Positions 1-10,249 of a DNA stretch of 64,000 nt are shown in pieces. The notes below the pieces were generated by a model that ran no database searches, was not told where the DNA came from, and worked only from the letters and a program-made list of their open reading frames with translations. The stretch comes from Aegilops tauschii subsp. strangulata (Eukaryota > Streptophyta > Magnoliopsida > Poales > Poaceae), in NCBI RefSeq assembly GCF_002575655.3, contig NC_053038.3, forward strand, positions 143,422,885 through 143,486,884, in the 5' to 3' direction. Positions within the stretch are counted from its first letter, which is position 1, and the number at the start of each line of letters is the position of its first letter. Made by a program: the position numbers and the translations under genes.

Positions 1-305
1 GCGCCAGCGCTTCATTTATTTATGCTCAGTGTCTGCGCCTGGCTTTGTACAAAGGGTTACATGCCTTGCCGGCAAGGCTTGCACAAAAGATGGGTAAAAC
101 TTGCGAAGATGTTCGATGTTCCAGGAGTTGCTCACTGGAATACCATCTTCGGTCTCCAAGCGGACTGCGCCGGGCCTGGTGACTCGTATTACACGATAAG
201 GGCCTTCCCACTTTGGCGTCAACTTGTTGGAATTCTTGGCCGACTGAACGTGCCGAAGAACAAGGTCGCCTTCCTCAAAGCTTCGGGCATGAACCTTGCG
301 GCTAT
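1..305 (-). pseudogene. Tat-lineage gypsy integrase C-terminal fragment
   Basis: On the minus strand this encodes the last part of a Ty3/gypsy integrase, with the run EGDLVLRHVQSAK followed by PKWEGPYRV and NIEHLRKFYP. That end is typical of grass Tat-lineage elements and binds DNA non-specifically after the catalytic core. It matches the C-terminus of E6 (plus strand, about 47573-47890) closely, so it is the tail of another copy of that family. A short stretch between the FYP motif and the stop is missing here compared with E6. The fragment runs off the window start and is cut at 305 by insertion of E1. The frame continues falsely into the LTR up to 360. It is non-functional as it stands. 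Confidence 0.8.
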
Positions 306-1190
306 TGTCGGATTTCGGGTTCCGGCAAAACCCTTGAGGTTCGAACACTGGGATGCGCACGAAGATTTCCCCCTACCTACTCATTCATTCAGCCTCACCG
401 CGATCTCAAAGCCTAGCTCGACGAACTCGCAACATAAGAGACACGAGATTTATACTGGTTCGGGCCACCATTGTGGTGTAATACCCTACTCCAGTGTGGT
501 GTGGTGGATTGCCTCTTGGGCTGAGGATGAACAGTACAAGGGGAAGAATAGCCTCCTGAGGAGAGGTGTTCTTGTGCTTGGTGGGTGTGAGGATGGAGTG
601 GATCCAGTCCAAGATGAGTTGCCTCCTACTGTGGTGGCTAGTCCTATTTATAGAGGCCTGGTCCTCTTCCCAAATATTGAGCGGGAAGGGATGCCACAAC
701 AGCCAATTCGAAGGGAGACAGCTAGTACAAGCTATCCTGACTAAAGGTGGTCTTCGCCTGCCAAAGGCTCTGGTGGTGATGCCGTCTTGGGCTCCACAGT
801 GACCTCCGTCCTGCCGTCCTGCTGGTCTTGGTCTCGTTGCATCGATATGGAAACCTTTGCCTGATGCCTCGATACTACTCGCCTGCGCTTGCCTCCTTAG
901 CACCAAAGAAGAAACGACGACTCTGTGCACGCTGGCGCCCGACTGGCGCCCGCCTCGTCTTAGTCGTCATGGCTTACGTCATTGGAACCTTGCAAGGTTC
1001 GCCTTGCCTTGATCTCTCCGCCCCTCGCGAGCCAGCTTGGTGAGGCTCCCCCGAGGAGGTCTTGTGTCGTCCGCCTCGCGAGGGTCTTGAGCGTTTGTTG
1101 GTGAAGACAGGCCATACTGGCCGTGAGCGGAGCCACGCCATGGGCCGCAGGTAGGCAAGTCTGGGGACTCCCGTTCCCAGAACGCCGACA
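306..1190 (-). repeat. E1 3' LTR (885 bp)
   Basis: The ends form the inverted pair TGTCGG (306) and CCGACA (ending 1190). On the minus strand a TATA box (CTATAAATAGG) lies at 643-653, so this LTR keeps its own promoter. Next to its right end, GTAGCCCCCGGGCC (1191-1204) reads on the minus strand as the purine-rich GGGGGCTAC tract usual at the 3' LTR border of Tat elements. It gives the full-length model for the interrupted 5' copy at 8379. Confidence 0.85.
643..653 (-). promoter_or_regulatory. TATA box of E1 LTR
   Basis: The minus strand reads CTATAAATAGG, a canonical plant TATA box, inside the 3' LTR. The matching site in the 5' LTR would lie beyond the CACTA insertion and is not in the window, so the promoter that drove E1 is separated from its genes. 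Confidence 0.6.
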
Positions 1191-1480
1191 GTAGCCCCCG
1201 GGCCGGCGCGCTCGGACTTGGCTTCGAGGTGAAGCCATAGGGCAAGTGCGGAGCGCCGCGGGCCCCAACAGCCTGCGGACTTGGTCGACGCGTGGCAATT
1301 GATTGGATGTGGGCGTCTCTGCTTCCCCACGCTGCCTCGGCAACTGCCCGTTTGACAAAAGGCTGGCGCGGGCAACGCTCGCCTTCATTGCTTTCTTCCG
1401 CCTTGCTCCAGGTCCCCTTTCTTGCCCCTCGCTTCCGAAATCTCCAGATCTGCTCCCATCCCCTTCCGAATCAGCGACCA

Positions 1481-4130
1481 ATGGCGCCCCGGAAGGTCAA
1501 GGTTTCTTTGTCGCCCGCCTGGTACGAGCCGGCTCTGGATGCGCCCAATGTCTCAGAGAAGAACCTTGCCGCCACGCGCCTACTGATGGCGAGAGAGAGC
1601 AACAAGAGGGGGAAGAGCGAGCTCCGGGCTGGCTCTCCCGTGCCGGAGCCTACGGGAAGCACCTTCTTCCCCTTCTTCATGAGTAGCGTCGTCACGGGGC
1701 TGGCTCCCCCTTCTCCCACTTATTCTATGAGGTCCTCGGCCATTACGGGCTGCAGGCGCTGCTTCTTCATCCCAACTCTATTCTCCTTCTGTCGATCTTC
1801 ACCTTCTACTGTGAGGCGTATGTCAGCGTGATGTCGTCTGTGGCTCTGCTGCGCCACTTCTTCTTCCTTCGCATCAACGATGATCTTACCTCCGGGTGCG
1901 CCAACTTCATCGCGGTCGGCAAGGCCAACTCGATCTGAAGGATGGGAAGAAGGCCGACAACTTCAGGATCAAGTGGGTCATGATGGATGCCAAGTGCGTC
2001 CACCCACACTTGGTGCTGCCAACGGAGATGCCCCAGTCTAGCGCGGGGTGGTCTCGTACAAAGCTCACTAATGACCGGGCGACGTCGGTGCTAGAGAAGA
2101 TGAATGCCGACCTGAAGCCGGGCAACGCGAAGGTGGCGAAGGTGACAGGGGCCATGCTCCTGAGGGAATTCCTGATGCTGCGTGTGGCCCCGCTTCAGGC
2201 GCGTACGCGCCCCTTATGGAGGCTTGGGGGTGAAGAAGACAAGCTTCGCTTGAGCCCAGAAGCCTTGCCTGACAAAGAGCTGGCTGCAGCTCTCCGCCTC
2301 CTGGTCGGGGACGACCAGGAATACCCGCCGAGTAGCTTCGTTCCCTTGTTCCGCCGCAAGGACGGGGCGCAGGTCGTGGGTGCCAGGCCAACCTTTGATG
2401 GGCGCGGGCTGGTGCCGCCAGCGCCTCCTGCGGTCCCGGCTGCGACGACGCTGGTGGAAGTGTCTTCTGACGACTCCCGCAAGGAGGAGCAAGACGAGGA
2501 GCACGACTCCAAGGCGACCCCCGAGGGGATGGGGGAGACCTCCCCCTTGCGCAAGGCTGACCTCCTCTGCACCATGCCTGACGACGACGACGAGACCGAT
2601 GACCTCTAGTGGGGGAGCCGCCCGAGATGACGCTCCTGTTCTGACATCGCCTGGGGCTGCTTCTGTCCTGTCTGCTGCTCCTTTCCCTGCCCCTGGAGCC
2701 CGTGCGCCCGCGCCCCAGGCTGGGAGGCTCTCGGGCTTCAAGCTTAGCAAGAGGAGGGTGGACTACACCGCGGTGGACCAGTAAGCGCTCTTGCCTTGTT
2801 TCGTTCTTGCTTCTGCTGCTTGACCTTGATGCTTCTCCGCTGTGCGATTAGGCTGACACCTGCGGCGAAGAAGACAAAGGAGGAGGCGGTGGTGCTGCTC
2901 GGGACCAACCTGCCTGCTCTGGCTGCATCTCCCTCCGTGGAGAAGGGCAGCGTTAGTGCTCATGTCTCTCCGGCTCGGTCGTCCTCACGAGGCCTGGGGG
3001 AGAATCCTCAGGAGGAGTCAGCCCCCGTGGCCCCACTGGCTCCGAAGGCACCCGTGTCCGGCTTGGCTGCTGAGGTCTCCAAGGCTCAGGAGCCCCCAGT
3101 CTCCCAGGCTATGGTGACGATACCTTCTCCTCCTCCTCCCGCTGCACCGCTGATTCCAGGTCCTTCTGCCTCCCCTGACGTCTTGGAGCGCGCTCTGTCT
3201 GAGATGACCCGACTGCGAGAAGATCTTCAGGGCGCCGACCCCCACCTGGTGGCTGGGCGCCTGGAGCTAGTCTCTGGCTGGCTCCATTCTGACGTGTCCG
3301 TTCGGGTGGCATTGAGCCAGGCCACGGCGGCCTCCGAGAAGGAGAAGCAGGTCGCCGCCCAAGCAGCGGCTGCTTGCGAGGCAGCGCTGAAGGACGTCGA
3401 GGCCGCCCAGGATCGATGCCAGGCGCTGGAGGCCGAGCCGAAGACCCTGCGCAACGAGCGTGCAGAAGAATCCTGTAGCTGCAAGGCGAAGGAGGAGAAG
3501 ATGAAGGCCTGGGAAGATGCCATCAAGGGCCGCGACGCCGAGCTGGAGCAGTCGGCGAAGGCGCAGGCCACTGAGCGCGACTGGCTGGAGGAGCTGGAGT
3601 GGAAGGTGAAGGCGGAGAAATCCGAACTTGACGCCAAGGCGAAGGTTCTAGCCGAGGACCGCGCGGCCTTCGCGCTCCTCGAGGAGAGGTCTCGCGTAGC
3701 ACTGAAGGCACTCTATGAGAAGGGCTTGGAGAAGCCACTGACCATTGACGAGGACGGCCCCGCCCAGCTGCTTCCCTACTTGGTCGAGGCGCTTGAGGAA
3801 GTCGTGAGCGGCATTGGCTCCATGGTAGAGGAAGAGGCTCGCGTCCTTTCTTCAGCTGCGCTGACGCGCGTCTTCAGCCACCTCCATCTTCGTGATCCTT
3901 CCGCCCGCCTTGATGAGCGCTTGAAGCCTGTGGACGACCAGCACTACGCAGCCGCTGCCGCAGCCGTGATGGGTCAGGTGGAGGCCCTGCTGAAGAAGTT
4001 CCGCACCTTCACTCCCGCGCCTTCGACCGGTGGTGCTACTAATCCTGCAGCCCCGGCCGGTGGTACAGGTGAAGGCGATGCCACCAAGGAAGGAGCGCCT
4101 TTTGCGGGCGTCGGCGATGTCCAGGGATGA
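1481..4130 (+). pseudogene. Antisense gene in E1, Transposase_28-like (putative gypsy-type) with coiled coil
   Basis: This reads opposite to gag-pol, between pol and the 3' LTR, where Tat-lineage elements are known to carry an extra antisense ORF. The likely start is ATG 1481 (MAPRKVKVSL). At about 1722-1860 one frame gives FYEVLGHYGLQ, HPNSILLL and a CEAYVSV run, resembling the plant family PF04195. Next come an acidic, proline-rich stretch (about 2440-2770), a 71-bp intron (2781-2851) and a 3' exon ending at 4130. About residues 165-300 of that exon's open frame are rich in Ala, Glu and Lys and look like a coiled coil. Frameshifts near 1720, 1900 and 2600 break the frame, so this copy is probably dead. 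The function of the family is unknown. Confidence 0.65.
2781..2851 (+). other. Intron in the E1 antisense gene
   Basis: The donor is GTAAGC at 2781 after GACCA. A pyrimidine-rich body (CTTGCCTTGTTTCG and more) leads to an acceptor GATTAG ending at 2851. Removing these 71 bp joins an open frame ending ...DYTAVDQ to one continuing LTPAAKKTKEE with no change of frame. In-frame stops lie inside the intron. It is an intron only on the antisense strand, so genomic RNA of E1 would not lose it. Confidence 0.65.
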
Positions 4131-5574
4131 CTTGCTTGCGGCTCCTTTCCTGTTTAAACTCCTGCAACATGTACCATGCCTCGTGGAGGCGTTTAAACTT
4201 GCGTTTGATATTCGGAGAACAATATGTCTTGCAATATTTGCTTTGAGATTTTGCGATTTCCTTCCCATTTGCTTTACGTTCTACGTCGGCAGAGCGCGAC
4301 CCCGCGCATACCTCAACCGTTATTGGGTCGTCCGGATCACCAGGACGAGACCAAGGAGTGAGGGCTACATGGCCAGTTAGGCTCCTCAGTCGCGATGCTT
4401 AGGAGTCCCCTTGACTTGCAAACAGCTTACAGAAAGGAGATGCAGGGGTAGGTCTAGTGTTCTACGTCGGCAGGGCCCGACCCCGCGCATACCTCAACCG
4501 TCGTTGGGTCGTCCGAAACACCAGGACGAGACCAAGGAGTGAGGGGCTATGTGGCCAGTTAGGCTCCTGAGTCGCAATGCTCAGGAGTCCCCCTTGACGC
4601 TCAAATGACCTTCATACCTTTGTCCTTGCTGAGGCTCGGCTCAGGAGGGGCGCGCGACGACCAGGTCCGGGAGACCTGACTGCGTGCCGTATGCTTGGGC
4701 GTGACCCAAGCGCAGCCCCCGTGCCCAGCCCCCTCGCGCGACTCTCCCGAGTGGAGGTGTTACGATGAGGCCAGACACTGAGCTCAAGGGCTCCCTAGGG
4801 TTGATACGGTCGCGAGGCCGCCCTCAGTTATTTATCACCAGCACGGAGCATAGCGCTTCCGCACTTGCACGGGCATAGCCGCTCCTCGGCAGTGTCGACG
4901 GCCAGCGCGGAGCATGGTGCTTCCACTGGTACGTGGGAGGGGACTCCCTACTGCGGAGAGCCCCCGGGGCGTGTACAACCCCACCCTGACATGTGGCTTG
5001 CATGGCAGGGCTAGACGAGGTGTGTTTGGGCACCCATGAGCCAGCGTGGGACTCACGAGGCCCTACCTCAAGGCGGGTTGCGCCGGGTCTTGATTCTTGA
5101 TGGCTGTGGTGGTCCTGCGAGATGGTTAGACAACCTGCGCTGAACAAATCTCCTGAGGTTATCGCGTGAGAAGGCCAAGCACTAACGACCCCAGGAGGTG
5201 ATGTGAACGGGGCCGGCCCGCCAGACAGAGCTCAGCCGTTGGATTTATCGACGCTGCAGGGAGGGGCCCGAGCACAGACGCCGTGCCTAGCCTTCTTATG
5301 CGAAGGGCCCTGAAGAAAGACGATCGGCGCGCGGCTCCCATGGTGGGCGGCAATCAAGTAGGCGATAACCATAGATGGATTATGCATGAGAAGCAAACTG
5401 GCTGATGTAAATGCAAGAACGATACACGCCACTGGGTCAGGCCCGAGCGGCTTGGGGATGATGCAACCCGAGGGGTGCCCCTAGCAAGGTAAGCTAAAGA
5501 CATAAAAAGGGATACATGCCGCGGGGACGGACCCATGCGGCCAGGGAATGATGCGGCCCGAGGGGTGCTCCCAG
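4131..5574. other. Non-coding spacer of E1
   Basis: No supported gene lies between the end of the antisense gene and the RT fragment. The spacer holds a 181-bp-period duplication (4279-4598) and GC-rich sequence with many stop codons. In autonomous relatives this is where RNase H and integrase would be; no trace of either was found. Confidence 0.6.
4279..4598. repeat. Direct duplication, 181-bp period, in E1
   Basis: Copy 1 is 4279-4415 and copy 2 is 4460-4598. Both begin TTCTACGTCGGCAG and end in CCCCTTGAC, with few differences. They share TCGTCCG and CCAGGACGAGACCAAGG. The 44 bp between them are not repeated. Function unknown. Confidence 0.85.
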
Positions 5575-6205
5575 CTAAATAAACTTAGAAGATGTCACCT
5601 GGTTTTGTTGTTGAAGGAATGTTGGGGTAGCTGAAGACGTGTGACGAAGGGGCTGCTCCTCACGAGCCACCAGGGCCCTGAGCCTCGGGAGGCTCTGGGG
5701 GTCCAGGTGGTTCCTTGAGGACCGTCTCCATCTCCGCCAGGACCGTGTGCTGCCTGGCCTCCTGAGCCACCAGGATGCTCTGTAGGTTGCGCTAGAAGGC
5801 GGACGCCATGCTCGGCAGGCCAAAAGGCATGCGAACGTAGCTGTGAGGCAGGCCCTCGTAGCGTCCCATGCACGAAGGCCAGAAGAGCTCCTGAGATGCG
5901 GCCCTGTTGAGCCCTGGGATGTTGACGCAAACGCGTAGCCCGCCATCCTCGCCTGGATGGGGAGCTGCGCCAGGTGAGCGGCGGTCGCCGCGCATGGCTC
6001 TCGCATCCTGCAGTTCCTGAGTGGTCTTGGCGATGAACTCCTGAGCGCCGGGCGCTCCTCGTCCGATGTCCTCCTGAGGGAAACGTGCCGCGAAGCACGC
6101 CTCCACATGGTGCCCGAGTGCCTCCCTCGTGATGTCGGCAACGTCGGAGGCCCTCCAGAAGAGAGCCCCCGAACCCTGCCTGAGGAGGGTGCCAGGCGTG
6201 CCTTC
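5575..6205 (-). pseudogene. E1 reverse transcriptase, internally deleted
   Basis: The minus strand gives an RT-like run with RVCVN, then SYVRMPFGLPSMASAF (about 5793-5900). The segment between the usual CIDYTDLN-type motif and the MPFGL motif is shortened, and nothing resembling the catalytic YxDD box or RNase H follows. The frame also shifts relative to the protease ORF. RT copies element RNA into DNA; this copy cannot. Confidence 0.65.
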
Positions 6206-6907
6206 CTATGCGAGGGAGGGAGGCGCCCCAGGCGCGGGCGCTGATCCTGACGTGGCTCCACTTGCGGCGCCGCTCTCCTGAGGCCCTGTGTGGAGTAGCT
6301 GCTTCTTCTTCTTGGGGACGACCTCAGGAGGGTACTGTGCTGCATTGCTGTCGGGGTCTTCGATTGGCGCTGCTTGGAAGGCGCGCTCGAGGGAGCACAC
6401 CGCATCTCTTTCTTCGCAGGGGACTGTGATGATTCCGCCGCTCCCTGGCATCTTGAGGACGTTGTAGCCGTGGTGTGTCACTGCCATGAACTTGGCCAGG
6501 GCCGGATACCCGAGGATGGCATTGTATGGCAGACGGATGTGGGCGACGTCGAAGTCGATGAGCTCGGTGTGGTAGTTGTTGCGTTGTCCGAAGGTGACAG
6601 GGAGGCGGATCTGCCCTATCGGCGTGGTGGAACCGTCGGTCACTCCTGAGAAGGGCTTGGTAGGCTGAAGCTGATCATAGGGCACTTGAAGGCTGTCGAA
6701 CATCTCGACGGACAGGACGTTAAGCCCTGCGCCGCCGTCGATGAGGGTCTTGGTGACTTGTACGTTGATGATGACGGGTGAGCAAAGCATCGGGAGGGCG
6801 CCAGCGGTGGCCGTGCACTTGAGCTGATCTGCCGAACCGAAGGTGATGGTGCACTTGGACCACCTAAGCGGGTGCGTGGCCTCGAGCCTGGGGAGGACTG
6901 CGTTCAC
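6206..6907 (-). pseudogene. E1 retropepsin-type protease domain
   Basis: An open frame of 233 codons contains TLIDGGAGLNVLS, the aspartic protease active-site triad of Tat-lineage elements (Asp-Gly-Gly in place of Asp-Ser/Thr-Gly). It is followed by LPYNAILGYPALAKFM, the conserved second half of the fold. The protease would cut the Gag-Pol polyprotein. The tail is Pro/Ala/Lys-rich (PKKKKQLL). The domain itself looks complete, but gag upstream and RT downstream are out of frame with it, so it is not expected to work. Confidence 0.75.
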
Positions 6908-8306
6908 CTCGCGAGCAAACTACTTGAAGATTTCCAGAGAGGCTGGGGCTTGAGCTCCGCCCAAGATGTAGGTGATAGCTCGCGGCTCCTTGTCCTGATG
7001 GTGGTCGTCGTTCCTTCTTGGTGGTGGCAGCAGCGGAGGAAGCCTAGCATTGCCCTGAGGACGGTCTTCACGAGGTTGATCCCCCCAGGCGCCCTCACGA
7101 GGCTGGTCCTGCCAGCGGTCCTCGCGAGGCCGGTCGCGCCACTCCTGGCGAGGGCCACGGTCGTCCCAATGTCCTCCGCCACATCCTCCTCCTCGTCCGT
7201 AGCCCCGGTCGTTGCGCTTGGGGTATCGACCGAGGCGTCCAACTCGAATGGCCCTGAGCTCTTGACAGTCGTTGGTGTTGTGGTTGTGAACGTTGTGGAA
7301 GACGCAGAATGGTCAGCTGCTCTTGGATGACTCAGGCTGGTCCTGGCCGCGCTTCGTGTCTGGCTCCGCCGTGAGTGCCCTGGAAGTTGGCAACGAAGCG
7401 GTCGCGCATCTTGTCCTAGGAGGAGATGGAGCCTGGAGGCAGGTTCAGGAGCGACGAGCGAGCTCCATCCTTGAGAGCCATGGGGAACCAGTTCTCCATC
7501 ACTTCTTCGTCGCCGTTGGCCGCCTCGATGCTCAGCTCATAGAGCTGCAGGAACTCTGCGGGGTCGGGGGTGCTGTCGTAGCGAGGAGGCAGGCCTGGCG
7601 TGAACTTGCCCCGCCATGCGACGCTACGCAGCTCAGGGGTGAAAGCGCGGCAGCCTGCGGTGGCCACCGGGACCCTTTGCTGATGTGGAGCCTGCCCTTG
7701 ATGCCCATGCACCGCCACCACAGGGGGCGCACGGTCTTGTCGTAGTGGTGCTCGGAGCGCGGTAGCATTTTCTTGCAGATGGGGAACTTCTTGGCAGCTT
7801 CCTTCTTCGCGCACGGGTGCCCGACGCGGTGGGTCGCGTCGGGGGGCCGCACGCCTTGGAGCCAGGATGCCGTCTTGGTGCGGAGGTGGTTGTGGTGGCG
7901 CTCCACGAGCCATGTCGCCCACACCTGGCGGAGGGCGAGGCAGCGAGAGAGATGGCGCAGGGGAGCCCCCTGCGGCACTGACAAGCTCGGCGATGCGGTC
8001 CAGCCAGTCCTCGTAGAGGTCATCGATGGGGCGGTAGCGCAGGAGTTCGCGTGCCATGAGCAGCGCGGCCTCCGCGTCCGTGGGAGCATGACGAGCGTTA
8101 TACGACGAGCCGGACGGGGTCACCGATGGAATGGCGGTGCGACCGTCCCGCCGCACCGAGGGGTGCAGCAAGGACGCTTGCTGCTCGTTTCCCGCCGGGC
8201 CGGTGGCGGCGTTGGTGGCAGGTGACGGAGAACGACGGGGAGGCCCGTCGACGGGAGCCGTCTGAGCAACACGGGCAGCGAGGGCGGCCCGGCGAGCATC
8301 CGCCAT
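6908..8306 (-). pseudogene. E1 gag, disrupted
   Basis: The likely start is at 8306 (MADARRAALAARVAQ). A Pro/Arg-rich N-terminal region is followed by the capsid-like retrotrans_gag core, with GKFTPGLPPRYDSTPDP, EFLQLYELS and MENWFPMALK (about 7420-7640). A stop follows LPPGSISS at 7416, and further frameshifts occur before the protease. Gag forms the particle that packages element RNA. The order PBS, gag, protease on the minus strand fixes the orientation of E1. Confidence 0.7.
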
Positions 8307-8358
8307 GGATGCGACGAAGCGACATGACGCGGATCGACGGAAGGAAAGCTTCGGCGCA

Positions 8359-8376
8359 CCCCTACCTGGCGCGCCA
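8359..8376 (-). other. E1 primer binding site
   Basis: The minus strand reads TGGCGCGCCAGGTAGGGG two bases inside the 5' LTR end. It starts with TGG, as a PBS pairing with a tRNA CCA end should. I did not assign the tRNA. Confidence 0.65.
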
Positions 8377-8378
8377 AA

Positions 8379-8530
8379 TGTCGGATTTCAGGTTCCGGCA
8401 AAACCCTTGAGGTTCGAATACTAGGGTGCGCACGAAGATTTCCCCCTACCTACTCATGCCCTCAGCCTCACCGCGATCTCAAAACCTAGCTCGACGAACT
8501 CGCAACACAAGAGACACGAGATTTATACTG
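8379..8530 (-). repeat. E1 5' LTR, truncated by CACTA insertion
   Basis: These 152 bp match 306-457 of the other LTR and stop exactly where CACTACAAAAAAAG begins. The remaining 733 bp of the LTR (equivalent to 458-1190) do not reappear anywhere in the window. Confidence 0.85.
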
Positions 8531-9042
8531 CACTACAAAAAAAGACACATCCGTGACATTTTGGGACGAACGAAAAAAAATTCTGTCATACATATGACAC
8601 TTCTAGGACGATAATTGTGACAAAACCAGGTATCATCATAGATGTGGTGGGCTCCTACTTCTATGACAAAAAATCATGACAGAAAATGGGCTTTTCGTCC
8701 TGGGCGGGCTTGAGACGCAGCTGCATGACATTCTTTGGGCCGTCCATGACGGAAAAAACCGTGGTAGAAGCGAGGGCGAGGAAAATTTCGGGGAGTTCCC
8801 GGTTACGGTGGTAGGTCGGGGGCCGAGCGATGCGCGTTTCTCTCGTACACGTACGCGCGTGTGTGCGAGGCGTTGGCTCTAACTGAACCCAAGCGAGGCG
8901 TTGGGCTCTAACTGAACCCGAGCGATTGCACTGCAGGCTACGCGTTACTGAACCAGAGCGATCGATCGATGGCTGTTAACTGAACCCGATCGAGCGATTC
9001 CTTCGCTACTGCTGCTAACTGAAGCCGATCGATGCTGCCTCT

Positions 9043-9420
9043 GGATGAACAGTGAGCATTGCTGGGGGGGTTTGGATGAACAGTTCTCGGTGGGGGTGGA
9101 TGAACAGGACCCCGTGGTGTTGCCTCTAGATGAACAGGACCCCGATCGATCGAGCCGGTTGGGGCTGGATGAACAGGACCCCGTGGAGGGCAGGATGAAC
9201 AGGACCACCCCGTGGAGGGCAGAATGAACAGTAGGCGGTGGAGGGCTGGATGAACAGTAGCTCGTGGAGGGGTGGTTGAACAGGAACCCGTGGAGAGGGC
9301 TGGTTGAACAGTAGCCGGTGGAGTAGCGCGTGGTGGAGGCTAGATGAACAGGAGCCCGTGGATGAACAGTCGCAGGTGGCGGCTGGAGGAGGTCGACGGT
9401 GGATCAACAGTAGCCCGTGG
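9043..9420. repeat. Degenerate minisatellite, about 26-30 bp, in CACTA
   Basis: More than ten imperfect copies of a unit built on GGATGAACAGGACCCCGTGG follow each other, with AG/GA and GTAGC/GGACC variants. This is typical CACTA subterminal sequence, where transposase binding repeats are usually found. Confidence 0.7.
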
Positions 9421-9467
9421 AGGCTCGAGGGGGTCGACGGTGGAGATGAATAGTATCCCGTGGAGTC

Positions 9468-9740
9468 CCGTTTTGTGGTAGGCCACACCCCTCCCGATGA
9501 ACAGGACCCCCGTTTCGACCGTAGCGCTCCAACACAAGTCCGTTTCCTCCGTTTTGCGGTACGCCACACCCCTCCCGATCAACAGGACCCCCGTTTCGAC
9601 CGTAGGAGGTCCATTTCCTCCGTTTTGCAGTACGCCAGACCCCTCCCGATGAACAGGATCCCGTTTCAAACGTGGCCGGTTGAACACAAGGCCGTTTCCT
9701 CCGTTCTGCGGTACGCCAGACCTCGTTTCCATCGGTTGTT
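9468..9740. repeat. About 85-bp tandem repeats in CACTA
   Basis: Three to four copies contain CCGTTTTG(T/C)GGTA, CACCCCTCCCGAT and GACCCCCGTTTCGACCG. The copies drift toward the right. Confidence 0.7.
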
Positions 9741-10249
9741 CCGTCCAAGCCCTCCCGATGAACACGACGACGCATTCCGTTCCGACCCAGCCGGTTGGCT
9801 CCCCATGAACATGACGATGACGCTGTTTCTCCGTTCCGACCCAGCCATGTACATGAGCCCTGGTCGTACGTATGCGCGAGTAGGCGTTCGAGACCCCGCC
9901 CGTATGTACACATACGTGGCCGTATTTTCTTTCTTGCACCCTGGCCGCTGTACGTACGTGTACATGCTATGTGCGCGCCTCTACTACGACACGTACGCGC
10001 CTCTACTACGACACGTGCACGCCTCTACATCCACCAGTATATATGTACGTACACGTTCGTGACCAGAATGACAATACTACGTACGCTTTGACCAGGTGGG
10101 TCCCGACTGTCAGGCACTTCCTTGCCTGCGAAGATGTAGCTGGTGGGTCCCAGCGGTCGGGGGGAAACGTTTTTTCATGAAATACAGTGGCCCGTCCGGT
10201 GGGTCCCAGCTGTCAGGTGGAGGAATAATTATTTTCTGCGTAATAAGGA

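Larger units (their letters stand above)
306..8530 (-). mobile_element. E1: Tat-lineage Ty3/gypsy element, non-autonomous, right LTR interrupted
   Basis: The element lies on the minus strand. The left (3') LTR is 306-1190. The right (5') LTR begins at 8379 and is cut at 8530 by the CACTA element. Both start TGTCGGATTTC on the plus strand, and the first 152 bp align without gaps. In element order it carries PBS, gag, protease, a shortened RT, a non-coding stretch with a 181-bp repeat, an antisense gene and a PPT. RNase H and integrase are missing, so it would have needed a partner for movement. It sits in an older pol fragment (1-305); the left flank is GCTAT (301-305), and the right flank cannot be seen. 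Confidence 0.85.

Noticed and set aside
22..744. 240-codon plus-strand ORF at the window start
   Set aside because: It spans the junction between the integrase fragment and the E1 LTR and is the antisense shadow of both.
9043..9420. CRISPR-like regular repeats
   Set aside because: Units are degenerate and contiguous without unique spacers, in a plant CACTA element; this is a minisatellite.
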